Source: Occallatibacter riparius
Lineage (GTDB): Bacteria; Acidobacteriota; Terriglobia; Terriglobales; Acidobacteriaceae
DNA: 64,000 bases
Assembly: GCF_025264625.1 (NCBI RefSeq)
Contig: NZ_CP093313.1
Span: forward strand, 5,084,001-5,148,000
Direction of reading: 5' to 3'
The notes beneath the pieces were generated by a model. That model was not told the DNA's origin and did not search any database. It worked only from the letters and a program-made list of their open reading frames with translations. Positions 9,463 through 20,876 of the stretch are shown here, in pieces; within the stretch, counting starts at the first letter, position 1; each line of letters starts with the position of its first letter. The position numbers and the translations under genes were made by a program.

Positions 9463-9561
9463 ATGAAAGTTTGCAAGACTGCACGAATTACGCGTACTCT
9501 CGCGGGAAGCGAACACGGCAGAATGCGGTGCACAGACTGGAAACGCAAGCGGCTTCCATGA
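9463..9561 (+). CDS. Possible small basic protein or leader peptide upstream of topA
   Basis: A 32-codon frame begins at ATG 9463 with an excellent Shine-Dalgarno (AAGGAG at 9452-9457, six bases before the start). The product would be basic (about ten Lys/Arg) with two cysteines and no recognised domain. It sits in the 407-base gap between dprA and topA, after the dprA terminator. It could be a small protein, a leader peptide, or chance. No homology claim is made. Confidence 0.25.
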   Translation: MKVCKTARITRTLAGSEHGRMRCTDWKRKRLP

Positions 9562-9722
9562 TAGTTTCCAAATTTCACGGCCAACTCAGGAAGTAAAGGC
9601 CAGGGCCCTTGGTTTCGTGCGGCCTTGAAACCTTGAGCCGCCCAGCGTAATCACAAGAGAGACCAAATCCTCACAAACGAGTCAAATGGCCGCGTGGGGT
9701 GGTTGCAGTAATAAGGATGGCA
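9562..9722. other. Leader region of topA, no gene recognised
   Basis: This is the remainder of the dprA-topA gap. It holds no convincing open frame. It presumably carries the topA promoter, but no clear -35/-10 pair was found. The topA Shine-Dalgarno (AAGGA) lies at 9713-9717. Confidence 0.5.
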
Positions 9723-12395
9723 ATGAGCAAATCACTGGTGATCGTCGAGTCGCCTGCTAAAGCGAAGACGATTGGAAAATATCTTGGCAAGGACTTCGAA
9801 GTGCTCGCCAGCGTGGGGCACATCATGGACCTGCCCAAAAACGATCTGGGCGTTGAGCTGAAGAAGCGGACGTTCGAGCCTACGCTGATTGTGTCTCCGG
9901 GCAAGGAGAAGGTCGTGGGCCAGTTGCGCAAAGCTGCGTCGAAGGCCGACCAGATTTTCCTGGCGCCTGACCCTGACCGCGAAGGCGAGGCCATTGCGTA
10001 CCACCTGCTTCTGCAGCTCGGAACCTCGGGCAACGAAAAGAAGAAGATTCACCGCGTCACCTTCAACGAGATCACGAAGAAGGCCGTGCAGGACGCGTTC
10101 CAGCATGCACGCGACGTGGATCAGAACCTTGTAGACGCGCAGCAGACGCGCCGCGTGCTCGATCGCCTGGTGGGCTATCAGATTTCACCGCTGCTGTGGG
10201 ATAAGGTGCGCCGCGGACTTTCCGCAGGGCGCGTGCAGACAGTGGCCGTGCGGCTGATTGTGGAACGCGAGCGCGAGATTGGCGCGTTCAAGCCGGTTGA
10301 GTACTGGACGCTGGATGCATTTTTGCACCCTGAGAAGCAGGCGAACGGCAGCTTCAAGGCGCGGTTTGTCGGCATCAATGGCGAGCCGGCGCGCGTTGCC
10401 AATGGCAAGGACAAGGACGGCAGGGATCAGTTCATCGCGAACGCGTTGCCTGACAAGAAGCAGATGGACGAGGTGGTGGCGGCGCTCGGCGATGCGAAGT
10501 GGTCAGTCGTGTCGGTTGAATCGCAGCAGAAGCAGCGGCGGCCGCTAGCTCCGTTCATCACCAGCCAGTTGCAGCGCGATGCAGCCAGCAAGCTTGGCTA
10601 CAACGTGCGGCGCACGATGGGCGTGGCACAGCGTTTGTATGAAGGCGTGGAGATTGGATCGGAAGGCCCAGTGGGCCTGATCACTTACATGCGTACCGAC
10701 TCGCCGCGCGTAGCGCCGGAAGCCAAGCTGAGCGCGCGGGAATGGATTGCGAAGAACCTGGGCCCGCAGTATCTGCCCGCTACACCGAATGAGTATCGCG
10801 GGAAGAAAGATGCGCAGGACGCGCACGAAGCGATTCGCCCGACGGATGCATCGCGGACGCCGGAGTCGCTGGCGAAGTTTCTGACGGATGAGCAGTTGAA
10901 GCTGTATCGCCTGATCTGGCAGCGCTTTGTTGCGTCGCAGATGACGCCGGCGCAGTTCGATGTGACCACGGCGAAGATTGCGGCGGTATCGCAGAAGAAC
11001 AGCAAGACTTACGACTTCCGCGTGAGCGGATCTGTACTGCGCTTCGATGGCTTCCTCAAGGTCTATGAGGCGTTCGAAGACAAGAACAACGATGACGAGG
11101 ATGAAGCGAAGAACAAGCTGCCGAATCTCGACGGAGTGAAGGCTCTGGCGTTGGAGAAGCTGGAGCCGGAAGACCACTTCACATCGCCGCCTCCGCGCTA
11201 CAACGAAGCGTCGCTGGTGAAGGTTCTGGAAGAGCGAGGCATCGGCAGGCCGTCGACTTATGCGTCGATTATTTCGACCATCCAGGATCGTGAGTACGTG
11301 ACGAAGATTGCAGGGCGGTTCTATCCGACGGAGATCGGCATGGTGGTTTGCGATCTGCTGGTGGAGAGCTTCCCGTACATCTTTGACACGCAGTACACGG
11401 CGCGGCTTGAGGAAGAGCTTGACGACATCGAAGACGGCAAGGAGAAGTGGACGACGCTGCTGAACGGCTTCTACGACCACTTCGAAGACGAGCTGAACCA
11501 CGCCGACAAGAAGATGCGCAACATCAAGCGCATGGAGCAGATGACGGACGAGAAGTGCGATCTTTGCGGATCGCCTCTGCTGTTGAAGTGGGGCAAGTTC
11601 GGCAGCTTCTATGCGTGCTCGGCTTACAACAAGAAGGATCCGACGAGCTGCACGTTCACCAAGGAGAACACGGCCAACAAGCCGGATCTGAATACGCCGG
11701 AGGCCGAAGGCGCAGCCGAGCAGGATGAGTACTGCGAGAACTGCGGCAAGGTGATGGTGTTGCGGCGCGGACCGTTCGGCATGTTCATGGCGTGCCCGGA
11801 CTACAACGCCGATCCGCCGTGCAGGACGTTCCGCAAGCTTACGTCGAAGCAGCAGCAGAAGCAGAGCGCTCCGCAGCCGACGGGTGAAGACTGCCCGCAG
11901 TGCGGCAAGCCGTTGGTGCTGCGCCAGGGCGCGTATGGCGAGTTCGTATCGTGCTCGGGATATCCCAAGTGCAAGTACGTGAAGCAGAACATCATTGAGG
12001 GCATGAAGTGCCCGAAGTGCGGCACCGGCGATATTGCCGAGCGCAAGGCGAAGCGCGGCAACATCTTCTGGGGATGCACGAACTATCCCAAGTGCGACTT
12101 CACGTCGAACTACAAGCCTGTGCCGGAGAAGTGCCCGGAATGCGGCAGTGCTTATCTGCTTGAGAAGACGCTGAAGAGCGGCATCTACCTTGAATGCCCG
12201 AACAAGAAGGCGAGCAAGGAAGAGGCGCCTGCGCCGAAGAAGAAGGGCAAGAAGGCCGCCGCTGAAGTAGAGCAGGGAACTGGCACGTGTCACTTCTCGA
12301 AGCGCATCGGGGATGCGCCGCCACCACCTACGGCCGAGACGCACGGGCCGGTGGTGGATGGCGCAGAGAAGAAGCACGAGCTGCTGCCGGCGTAA
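9723..12395 (+). CDS. topA: DNA topoisomerase I with a multi-zinc-ribbon tail
   Basis: This type IA topoisomerase relaxes negative supercoils. The Toprim domain starts at once (SLVIVESPAKAKTIGKYLG) and includes DPDREGEAIAYHL. The catalytic Tyr is in ITYMRTDSPRV, near residue 322. After the core (about 600 residues) come five Cys-rich ribbons: CDLC, CENC, CPQC, CPKC and CPEC starts, the last degenerate (it lacks a complete second CxxC pair). The total of 890 residues is near the usual length. ATG 9723 is preferred over ATG 9717 because AAGGA ends six bases upstream of 9723 but abuts 9717. A strong terminator follows. Confidence 0.95.
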   Translation: MSKSLVIVESPAKAKTIGKYLGKDFEVLASVGHIMDLPKNDLGVELKKRTFEPTLIVSPGKEKVVGQLRKAASKADQIFLAPDPDREGEAIAYHLLLQLGTSGNEKKKIHRVTFNEITKKAVQDAFQHARDVDQNLVDAQQTRRVLDRLVGYQISPLLWDKVRRGLSAGRVQTVAVRLIVEREREIGAFKPVEYWTLDAFLHPEKQANGSFKARFVGINGEPARVANGKDKDGRDQFIANALPDKKQMDEVVAALGDAKWSVVSVESQQKQRRPLAPFITSQLQRDAASKLGYNVRRTMGVAQRLYEGVEIGSEGPVGLITYMRTDSPRVAPEAKLSAREWIAKNLGPQYLPATPNEYRGKKDAQDAHEAIRPTDASRTPESLAKFLTDEQLKLYRLIWQRFVASQMTPAQFDVTTAKIAAVSQKNSKTYDFRVSGSVLRFDGFLKVYEAFEDKNNDDEDEAKNKLPNLDGVKALALEKLEPEDHFTSPPPRYNEASLVKVLEERGIGRPSTYASIISTIQDREYVTKIAGRFYPTEIGMVVCDLLVESFPYIFDTQYTARLEEELDDIEDGKEKWTTLLNGFYDHFEDELNHADKKMRNIKRMEQMTDEKCDLCGSPLLLKWGKFGSFYACSAYNKKDPTSCTFTKENTANKPDLNTPEAEGAAEQDEYCENCGKVMVLRRGPFGMFMACPDYNADPPCRTFRKLTSKQQQKQSAPQPTGEDCPQCGKPLVLRQGAYGEFVSCSGYPKCKYVKQNIIEGMKCPKCGTGDIAERKAKRGNIFWGCTNYPKCDFTSNYKPVPEKCPECGSAYLLEKTLKSGIYLECPNKKASKEEAPAPKKKGKKAAAEVEQGTGTCHFSKRIGDAPPPPTAETHGPVVDGAEKKHELLPA

Positions 12396-12399
12396 AAAG

Positions 12400-12450
12400 C
12401 AGGGAACAGGATGCGGCAGTAGATCGTGCCTGTTCCCTGATCCTTTTTGC
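12400..12450 (+). terminator. Intrinsic terminator after topA
   Basis: CAGGGAACAGG (12400-12410) pairs perfectly over 11 bp with CCTGTTCCCTG (12429-12439); a CTTTTTG tract follows. An A5 run before the left arm and T5 after the right arm extend the symmetry. Confidence 0.75.
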
Positions 12451-12530
12451 CTGATTGAAGTCAGTCGCGCTCGGCGTTCTAACGCGCGAAGCAGGCTTGA
12501 TCCGTTACCATGGGCAGCGGAGAGTCAGAA

Positions 12531-13022
12531 ATGGAACGGATGCCCATGGAAAGTTCGCTGGCGACGCCGGCTGATGCCGAAATCATTCTCAAGCTCTACG
12601 ATCTGCGGCGCGAAGAGTTGATGCGCAAGGCGCGCGCATGGGTCATCGGCGAGTTCTGGCCTTCTACCGCAGAGGAATATTTCGCCACCGCGATGAATCC
12701 GGCAGATCCTCACAACGCCTATGTGCGCCAGGTGATCGGCTACTGGGAAATGGCCGCGGCGCTGGTGTTGCACGGGACTGTTTCGGCGGAGCTTTTTGTT
12801 GACTGCAACAACGAGGGCTTCCTGCTTCTGGCGAAGTTCGAGCCGATCATCGACGGAATCCGGGAACGGAGCCCGATGTTCATGGCGCGCACAGCGGATC
12901 TGGTCAAGCGCTTTCCATCAGCGGCGGCGCGGATGGAGGTCGTGAGGAAGATGACGGACGGCATGCGGGCGCGCATGAAGGCGGCTGCAGCGTCGCGACA
13001 GGCAGAGGCGTTGAAGGCGTAG
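12531..13022 (+). CDS. Conserved hypothetical protein, alpha-helical
   Basis: The product, 163 residues from ATG 12531, is not recognised. It appears mostly helical, soluble and without a signal peptide. It has a Trp-containing N-terminal half (RAWVIGEFWPSTAEEYF), a central block (VIGYWEMAAALVLHG) and a basic C-terminal tail. ATG 12531 is preferred because GGAGAG lies six bases upstream; ATG 12510 in the same frame is an alternative that would add seven residues. It stands alone after the topA terminator. Its regular codon use and length argue that it is a real gene. Confidence 0.7.
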   Translation: MERMPMESSLATPADAEIILKLYDLRREELMRKARAWVIGEFWPSTAEEYFATAMNPADPHNAYVRQVIGYWEMAAALVLHGTVSAELFVDCNNEGFLLLAKFEPIIDGIRERSPMFMARTADLVKRFPSAAARMEVVRKMTDGMRARMKAAAASRQAEALKA

Positions 13023-13106
13023 GCGCGCGGTCCTTTGCCGGGTCGACAATCGGCGAAGCCCCTTTACCGCGCGGCAATACCGGCTTTTTGGATTGGCTTG
13101 CCTAAA

Positions 13107-13135
13107 TTGACAGGCTGATGGATGATGGTAGCGGT
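13107..13135 (+). promoter_or_regulatory. Possible promoter for the small secreted protein
   Basis: A consensus TTGACA (13107-13112) is followed 16-17 bases later by a weak -10 (TAGCGG/AGCGGT). It lies about 30 bases before the Shine-Dalgarno of the gene starting at 13168. Confidence 0.3.
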
Positions 13136-13167
13136 AAAAGAACTCCCCAATTTACCGGAGGTCGTAA

Positions 13168-13491
13168 ATGAAGCGTATCTTTGCTTTGCTGTTGGCGGCA
13201 GGTGCATTGTCTGCGGTTTCGGCCAGCGCGGCTGACTCAAGCTCGATGAACGGCTGGATTTCGGACTCGATGTGCGGCGCGAAGCATGCCGGCAGCGGCG
13301 CAGCCTGCGTGAAGAAGTGCGTTGAAGGCGGCATGCAGCCCGTGTTCGTCTCCGAAAAGGACAAGTCTGTCCTGACGATCGACAACCCCGACACCGTGAA
13401 GGAGTACTACGGCAGCAAGGTCACCGTTAAGGGCACGGTGGGGGGAGACGGCAAGAGCGTTCACATCGACTCGGTAACTGCAGCCAAGTAG
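13168..13491 (+). CDS. Small secreted protein of unknown function (DUF5818-like)
   Basis: A 107-residue protein with a clear Sec signal (MKRIFALLLAAGALSAVSASAA). The mature part begins with a WISDSMCGAKHAG block containing Cys and His, then has two further Cys (AACVKKC) and an OB-like beta-rich tail (VTVKGTVGGDGKSVHIDSV). The pattern resembles small secreted acidobacterial proteins of the DUF5818 kind, but that label is from memory and tentative. A strong Shine-Dalgarno (CGGAGG) is eight bases before ATG. It may bind metal or a small ligand in the periplasm; this is conjecture from the conserved Cys/His. Confidence 0.7.
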   Translation: MKRIFALLLAAGALSAVSASAADSSSMNGWISDSMCGAKHAGSGAACVKKCVEGGMQPVFVSEKDKSVLTIDNPDTVKEYYGSKVTVKGTVGGDGKSVHIDSVTAAK

Positions 13492-13657
13492 GTACTCTCC
13501 GGATTCGGATCGAACTCCCGGACGTCGCGCTCCGAGCCGATTTCTGCTACTGTCATATGGATTGTGGCGACCCGCGGCCGAACACAGCCGCGGGGGCTGC
13601 ACATCGTCGGGCCGGTCTAGCCGGCGCGACGAAAAACTGTGCGAAGTGGAAACTTCA

Positions 13658-13942
13658 ATGGCTCGAGCAACTTGGAACGGCAAGGTGATTGCCGAAAGCG
13701 ATCAGACCGAGGAAGTGGAAGGGAACGTTTACTTTCCTGAATCGAGTCTCAAGCGGGAGTACTTCCGCCCCAGCTCCACCACCTCAACCTGCCCGTGGAA
13801 GGGGCAGGCCCGTTACATGAGCCTGCTGATCGACGGGCAGGACAATCCCGACGCAGCCTGGTACTATCCTGATCCCAAGCCCGCAGCGCGCAAGATCAAA
13901 GGCCATGTGGCCTTCTGGCGCGGCGTCGAAATTGAGAAATAG
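13658..13942 (+). CDS. DUF427 family protein
   Basis: The 94-residue product matches the DUF427 family: ARATWNGKVIAES, then EGNVYFPESSL, CPWKGQARY and a terminal HVAFWRGVEI. The function of the family is unknown; the fold is a small beta-barrel. ATG 13658 is chosen because the open frame upstream is arginine-rich and unlike the family, which starts near this Met. Its 3' end overlaps the next gene, so the two are probably translated together. Confidence 0.85.
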   Translation: MARATWNGKVIAESDQTEEVEGNVYFPESSLKREYFRPSSTTSTCPWKGQARYMSLLIDGQDNPDAAWYYPDPKPAARKIKGHVAFWRGVEIEK

Positions 13943-14411
13943 CGCGGCGCTGCTTGCGGCAGCTCTTGCCGGGGTCTTGGCGATCGGTGCGAGCGGCTGC
14001 GGGCATCGCGACCCGGTACCACCGCCATCTTCGGCTACCGCGCCTACCCTTCAGGGCGATGCAGTCCACCCGGGGCAGACCAGCGGCTGGGTGGATACCA
14101 AGCTATATTTCGGCTTGGGGCCAGCGGATCATCCGGAGCAGGGAATCAGCGAAGCGAAATGGCGGGAGTTCCTGGACCGCGAGGTCACGCCGCGCTTTCC
14201 TGATGGGCTAAGTGTGCTGGACGTCTATGGCCAGTGGCTCAGCAAAGGCCAGACCGTGCCGGAGCGGCTGCATACCAAGATGCTGGTGATCTACTACGCC
14301 GATTCAGCCGAGAATCGCGGCAAAATCGATGGGATTCGCGCGGCGTGGAAGAAGATGACGGGGGATCAGTCCGTGCTGCGAGTGACCGAGCCGGCGGACG
14401 TGTCGTTCTAA
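13905..14411 (+). CDS. DUF3574 family lipoprotein
   Basis: A lipoprotein signal is clear: a hydrophobic run followed by a lipobox ending in IGASGC. The mature domain matches DUF3574, with LYFGLG, then WREFLDREVTPRFPDGLSV and VYGQW. The family function is unknown. ATG 13905 lies inside the upstream DUF427 gene. TTG 13932 in the same frame would give a more compact signal peptide (MRNSAALL...) and is a serious alternative. Overlap with the preceding gene suggests coupling. The stop (14409-14411) is just before a heptamer repeat array. Confidence 0.8.
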   Translation: MWPSGAASKLRNSAALLAAALAGVLAIGASGCGHRDPVPPPSSATAPTLQGDAVHPGQTSGWVDTKLYFGLGPADHPEQGISEAKWREFLDREVTPRFPDGLSVLDVYGQWLSKGQTVPERLHTKMLVIYYADSAENRGKIDGIRAAWKKMTGDQSVLRVTEPADVSF

Positions 14412-14414
14412 AAA

Positions 14415-14446
14415 CAGTGGTCAGTCAGTCATCAGTGATCAGCTGT
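14415..14446. repeat. Heptamer CAGT-type tandem array
   Basis: Four 7-base units plus one 4-base unit, each beginning CAG(T/C), lie in phase between two convergent genes. The array supplies the stop codon (14439-14441) of the minus-strand gene. It is one of five related arrays in this window (see findings). Confidence 0.7.
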
Positions 14447-15197
14447 GAGGGATGGGGCGGAATGACGCGACCAGGGCGTTGATGTCGGCCTGCGTGACTT
14501 TGCGGGAGTCCGGCGGCGAGGTTATCGTCAGCTCGTAACGCCGGCCGTTCACGTCGAATAACTCCAAGGTGACCTGGAACGGAGCGATGGCGTGATCGCT
14601 GAACTGAAAGCCACGCAGTTCCTCATTCTCTATCTTGTATGTGACGGATCCGCGCTGTAGGTTCAGCTCTTTCATGGCCAACAGATAGCCCAGTCGCGCT
14701 GAACCCGAGCGGTCCCACCAGTGGATCTGCTCCGGCGTCGCATTGAGTTCGGCGGCCAATGAGTTATACCCATGATTTACAAAGATGAGTCCGAGGTCGT
14801 GGACACTGACACGCTTTGGGTCGATGGTTTGCGCTGAGTCGGACTTGCTCACCGGCTCGAATGCGGTGAGTATCGGGCCATCGTTCCACAGGAAAATGGT
14901 GGCGTGTTTCAGGTCTTTGCGCGTGTCCACCTTACCCCAGGGAGATTGAAAGGAATACTCGAATGCTCGCAGCCGCTCCGGATCGACAGGGGAGCGATCC
15001 GTGTCGTGTAGACGTGCCGGTTCGACATGCAGGGCGAGCATGTGGCTTCCGATTTGTCGCGCGGAGTACCAAGGCTGCAGATACCAAGCCAACAAAACTG
15101 GAAAGGGAACGATCACGCACAGGGCTGTGAACACCCGCGTCCACCGGAGTTTCCACCATGAGTGGTGCGGATCGGCCGGCGTGATCGGGTCTGTCAT
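14439..15197 (-). CDS. Membrane-anchored hypothetical protein
   Basis: A 252-residue protein with one N-terminal transmembrane segment (about residues 20-42, FTALCVIVPFPVLLAWYL) and a large extracytoplasmic domain. No family is recognised. The C-terminal end, VTQADINALVASFRPI, and the phrase KELNLQRGSVTYKIENEE suggest a lipid- or cofactor-carrying beta domain, but this is weak. The start overlaps the stop of the upstream isomerase-like gene by four bases (ATGA), so it is translationally coupled to that gene. Confidence 0.65.
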   Translation of the reverse strand: MTDPITPADPHHSWWKLRWTRVFTALCVIVPFPVLLAWYLQPWYSARQIGSHMLALHVEPARLHDTDRSPVDPERLRAFEYSFQSPWGKVDTRKDLKHATIFLWNDGPILTAFEPVSKSDSAQTIDPKRVSVHDLGLIFVNHGYNSLAAELNATPEQIHWWDRSGSARLGYLLAMKELNLQRGSVTYKIENEELRGFQFSDHAIAPFQVTLELFDVNGRRYELTITSPPDSRKVTQADINALVASFRPIPHS

Positions 15198-16057
15198 GCG
15201 CTCGTGGTGTAGCCGAGGCCGGTGAGCACTCCGCGCTGGTAGGCGATGCTCTCGATGACGCCGGGCATGGGGTCATCGGCTTTGATTTCGTATTCGAGGT
15301 CGACGAAGCCCTTGTAGCCGGTGATGATGAGTGCCTGAAAGATTTCGCGCACGGGCATCTTGCCTGCGCCCACGGAGACCTGGCTCTCTTTGTCGGTGAA
15401 GCTGGCCAGATCCTTCATGTGCATGTTGAAGAGGCGCGGGCCGACGGCGCGGATGGCTTCGACAACATCAGTGCCGGCGCGGACGGTGTGGCCTACGTCG
15501 ATGCAGCAGCCAATGCGCTGGTCGAGGCCCTTGATGTCCTTGAGGATGTCGAGCGGGCTGGGCCAGAGCTTGTCCTCAGGGCCGTGGTTGTGGATGGCGA
15601 TGCGGATGTCGTATTCCTTCGCGAAGGACTCGATTTTGGGCAGGGTCTCGGGGGTTGGGTCGCCGGCCACGATGACGGGAATGCCTGCGCGCTTTACATA
15701 TTCGAACTGGGCGCGGACGTCAGCCTCTTCGTTCTTGCGGAAGTAAATGGCGCCGGCGGCGTGCAGGTGGATGCCATTGGCCTTGTAGTCGTCGACGGCG
15801 GCCTGCTCCTGGGTTGGGTCGGTGGGCAGATGATCCTTCACGTCCTTGGCGTTCAGCTCTGAGATGTGGAGCTGCTTGAGGAAGGGGATCATCTGGGCGC
15901 GCGTAAAGTTGCGAAAGGTGTAGCTGCAGAGGCCGAGGCGAATGGGTGATGGCTTGCCGGTTTCGGCCTTGGGCTCGGCGAAGGAGGGCAGCGCGGTGGC
16001 TGCGGCGGCGAGTGCGGAGGACTGGAGGAGCTTGCGGCGAGAGAGGGTCGGTGTCAT
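15194..16057 (-). CDS. Exported sugar-phosphate isomerase/epimerase-like TIM-barrel protein
   Basis: The 287-residue product has an N-terminal twin-arginine-like signal (SRRKLLQSSALAAAATAL) and an AP-endonuclease-2-type TIM barrel. Metal-site style motifs are visible: AIHNHGPEDK, CIDVGHTVRAG, FNMHMKDL and FVDLEYE. Such proteins commonly act on sugars or inositols together with Gfo/Idh/MocA oxidoreductases, one of which lies 158 bases upstream on the same strand. The sugar is unknown. Confidence 0.82.
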   Translation of the reverse strand: MTPTLSRRKLLQSSALAAAATALPSFAEPKAETGKPSPIRLGLCSYTFRNFTRAQMIPFLKQLHISELNAKDVKDHLPTDPTQEQAAVDDYKANGIHLHAAGAIYFRKNEEADVRAQFEYVKRAGIPVIVAGDPTPETLPKIESFAKEYDIRIAIHNHGPEDKLWPSPLDILKDIKGLDQRIGCCIDVGHTVRAGTDVVEAIRAVGPRLFNMHMKDLASFTDKESQVSVGAGKMPVREIFQALIITGYKGFVDLEYEIKADDPMPGVIESIAYQRGVLTGLGYTTSA

Positions 16058-16140
16058 GAGTGTTTACTCTTATGGTTCGGTAGTTCTGGGTGTTTTAGCC
16101 GAAAGCCTGCCGGTGCTCTGGATTGCTTTCGCGGAATGCA

Positions 16141-16180
16141 GGTCCTTTGATTGCGCGCTTCGCGCCCCGTTCAGGATGGC
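16141..16180. repeat. Dispersed GGTCCTTtGA...TCAGGATG repeat copy
   Basis: The segment reads GGTCCTTTGA at the left and TTCAGGATGG at the right, around a short GCGCG-CTT-CGCGC hairpin (16153-16165). It matches, in inverse orientation, the TGTCATCC...GTCGAAGGACC-type intergenic repeats found at 32.6 and 54.9 kb. It lies between the two minus-strand sugar-metabolism genes. Confidence 0.55.
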
Positions 16181-16215
16181 AAATCCGGAATGGAGCGCGG
16201 TGGCGGCTTGGAGGT

Positions 16216-17571
16216 TCAAACGGTCGGTGCCCAGCCTTTCTCGTAGGTGCGGCCCCAGTGCTTCATTGCTTCGGCATCATTCTTGATTTTTGCGTCTGCG
16301 GTGTCGAGCGAGAGGACGCGGTTCGTTTCCCAGGCCACGTTCGAGAGCTGCAGCATTGTTACCGCGACGTTGCCGATCTCGATGGGGGCGTGAAGCTTCT
16401 CGCCGGACTTGACCGCAGCGATGAAGTTGGCGAAGTGGCGGTCGGTCATGGAGTCGCGGCCGGTGAGGTCGGCTGATGAGGTCTGTTCCTTCTGTGCTCT
16501 CACCTCGCCGGTCTTCTTGCCTTTCCAGTCGTAGGTCTCGTAGCCGTCGCGGTCGACGATCACGGAGCCTTCGGTACCGAGGATCACGGAACCGCGGTCG
16601 CGATTGTAGGTGCGCATTCCCTGGCAGCTATTGCCTTCCCAGGTGATCATCTTGCCGCCGGTCGCGCCGACCGCAGGGTAGTTGAAGTTGGTGATCAGGG
16701 TGTCGTAGAACTGCCAGTCGTCCTTGTATTGATAGCGGCCGCCCTGTGCGCTCACGGTCTCGGGGTAATCCACGCCGAGTGCCCAGCGGCAGACATCGAC
16801 TTCATGGGTGCCGTTGTTGAGCGTTTCGCCTGTGCCCCAGACGCGGAACCAGTGCCAGTTGTATGGCTGCACGTTGTCCTTGTATTCCTGGCGCGGCGCG
16901 GGCCCCTGCCAGAGGTCCCAGTCGAGCTGTGCCGGTACAGGCGCCGGCTTGCCCACACCAATGGACTTGCGGGTGTTCGCGTACCAGGCCTTGGCGAGGT
17001 AGGGCGTGCCGATTGCGCCGGAGTGAATCTTGTCGATGATCTCGATGGTGTGCGGCGAGGAGCGCTGCTGCGTGCCCATCTGCACCTTCTTGCCGTATTT
17101 GCGCACGGCCTGAAGCAGCATCGCGCCTTCAGCGGGATTGTGGCTGCAGGGCTTTTCGAGATACACATGCTTGCCCGCCTTGAGGCCGAGGATCGCCAGA
17201 GGCGTGTGCCAGTGATCGGGCGTTGCGATGGTGATGGCGTCGACGTCTTTCTTCGCGAGAATGTTGCGGAAGTCGCGCTCTGCGGCTGCGGGTTCGCCCA
17301 TCTCCTGCTGTGTGGCGTCGGCGAACTTTTTCAGTGTCTCCGAATCCACGTCGCACACGTAGGTGATGCGCGCGGAGCTTTTATTGGCTTTGAGCGACGA
17401 GAGATGTGCGTAGGCGCGGCTGCGCACGCCAATGACGGCGAAGTTGAGCCGATCGTTGGCGCCCATGATCTGTCCGTAGGATTTTGCAGTTGAGCTGATA
17501 GCAAGTCCGGCAGTGCCGATTGCGAGCGTGTCGAGGAATTCACGCCGAGTAACCAAGGTGTTGCCTCCCAT
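16216..17571 (-). CDS. Tat-exported Gfo/Idh/MocA-family oxidoreductase
   Basis: A 451-residue NAD(P)-dependent oxidoreductase with a twin-arginine signal (VTRREFLDTLAIGTAGLA). The Rossmann start is LNFAVIGVRSRAYAHLSSL, where one Gly of the usual GxGxxG is replaced. The catalytic region contains EKPCSHNPAEG, matching the family EKP motif. The C-terminal alpha/beta domain has a Trp-rich region (DWDLWQGPAP, YNWHWFRVWGTGE), typical of secreted acidobacterial and planctomycete members with tightly bound cofactor. With the downstream isomerase-like gene it probably forms a carbohydrate-processing pair. Confidence 0.88.
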   Translation of the reverse strand: MGGNTLVTRREFLDTLAIGTAGLAISSTAKSYGQIMGANDRLNFAVIGVRSRAYAHLSSLKANKSSARITYVCDVDSETLKKFADATQQEMGEPAAAERDFRNILAKKDVDAITIATPDHWHTPLAILGLKAGKHVYLEKPCSHNPAEGAMLLQAVRKYGKKVQMGTQQRSSPHTIEIIDKIHSGAIGTPYLAKAWYANTRKSIGVGKPAPVPAQLDWDLWQGPAPRQEYKDNVQPYNWHWFRVWGTGETLNNGTHEVDVCRWALGVDYPETVSAQGGRYQYKDDWQFYDTLITNFNYPAVGATGGKMITWEGNSCQGMRTYNRDRGSVILGTEGSVIVDRDGYETYDWKGKKTGEVRAQKEQTSSADLTGRDSMTDRHFANFIAAVKSGEKLHAPIEIGNVAVTMLQLSNVAWETNRVLSLDTADAKIKNDAEAMKHWGRTYEKGWAPTV

Positions 17572-17670
17572 GGGAATCTAGAGTTGAAGCGAAGAAAAGC
17601 GCGGTTGAAGAGCGGTTGCGCAGCGCATTTTCCGACCAGAGAATCTTACTCTGTCGAGGCGCGGGAGGGT

Positions 17671-17712
17671 GGCGATCAGGAGATCGCCACGACAGCCGGT
17701 CAGGAGACCGGC
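17671..17712. repeat. Tandem pair of AGGA-loop hairpins
   Basis: Two perfect 7-bp hairpins follow one another: GGCGATC-AGGA-GATCGCC (17671-17688) and GCCGGTC-AGGA-GACCGGC (17695-17712), separated by ACGACA. The stems differ in sequence but both loops are AGGA and both stems close with TC/GA. They sit between the start of the Gfo/Idh/MocA gene and the secA terminator. See findings. Confidence 0.75.
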
Positions 17713-17728
17713 GCTACAAATTCATCGA

Positions 17729-17771
17729 CACAAAACAGAAAGAGCATCCGGGACTGCGATCCGGATGCTCT
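17729..17771 (-). terminator. Intrinsic terminator of secA
   Basis: An 11-bp perfect stem (17741-17751 with 17761-17771) and a 9-base loop lie 23 bases past the secA stop. In the direction of secA transcription the stem is followed by a T-rich tract (TTTCTGTTTTG). Confidence 0.8.
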
Positions 17772-17793
17772 CTTGTTTTAAGTGCTATTGTGC

Positions 17794-20784
<2,991 letters not shown>

Positions 20785-20876
20785 AGAATTCTCCGTTTAC
20801 CAGTGTAAATGCCGTGTGTTCTGCACCGACGGACGAACGAGCCGTCCGTGGGTTCCGGTTTTTGCGCCAGGCTCGC

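Noticed and set aside
10545-12377. Long minus-strand open frame (610 codons)
   Set aside because: Antisense of topA; Arg/Leu-rich with no family resemblance, whereas the plus frame has Toprim and zinc-ribbon motifs.
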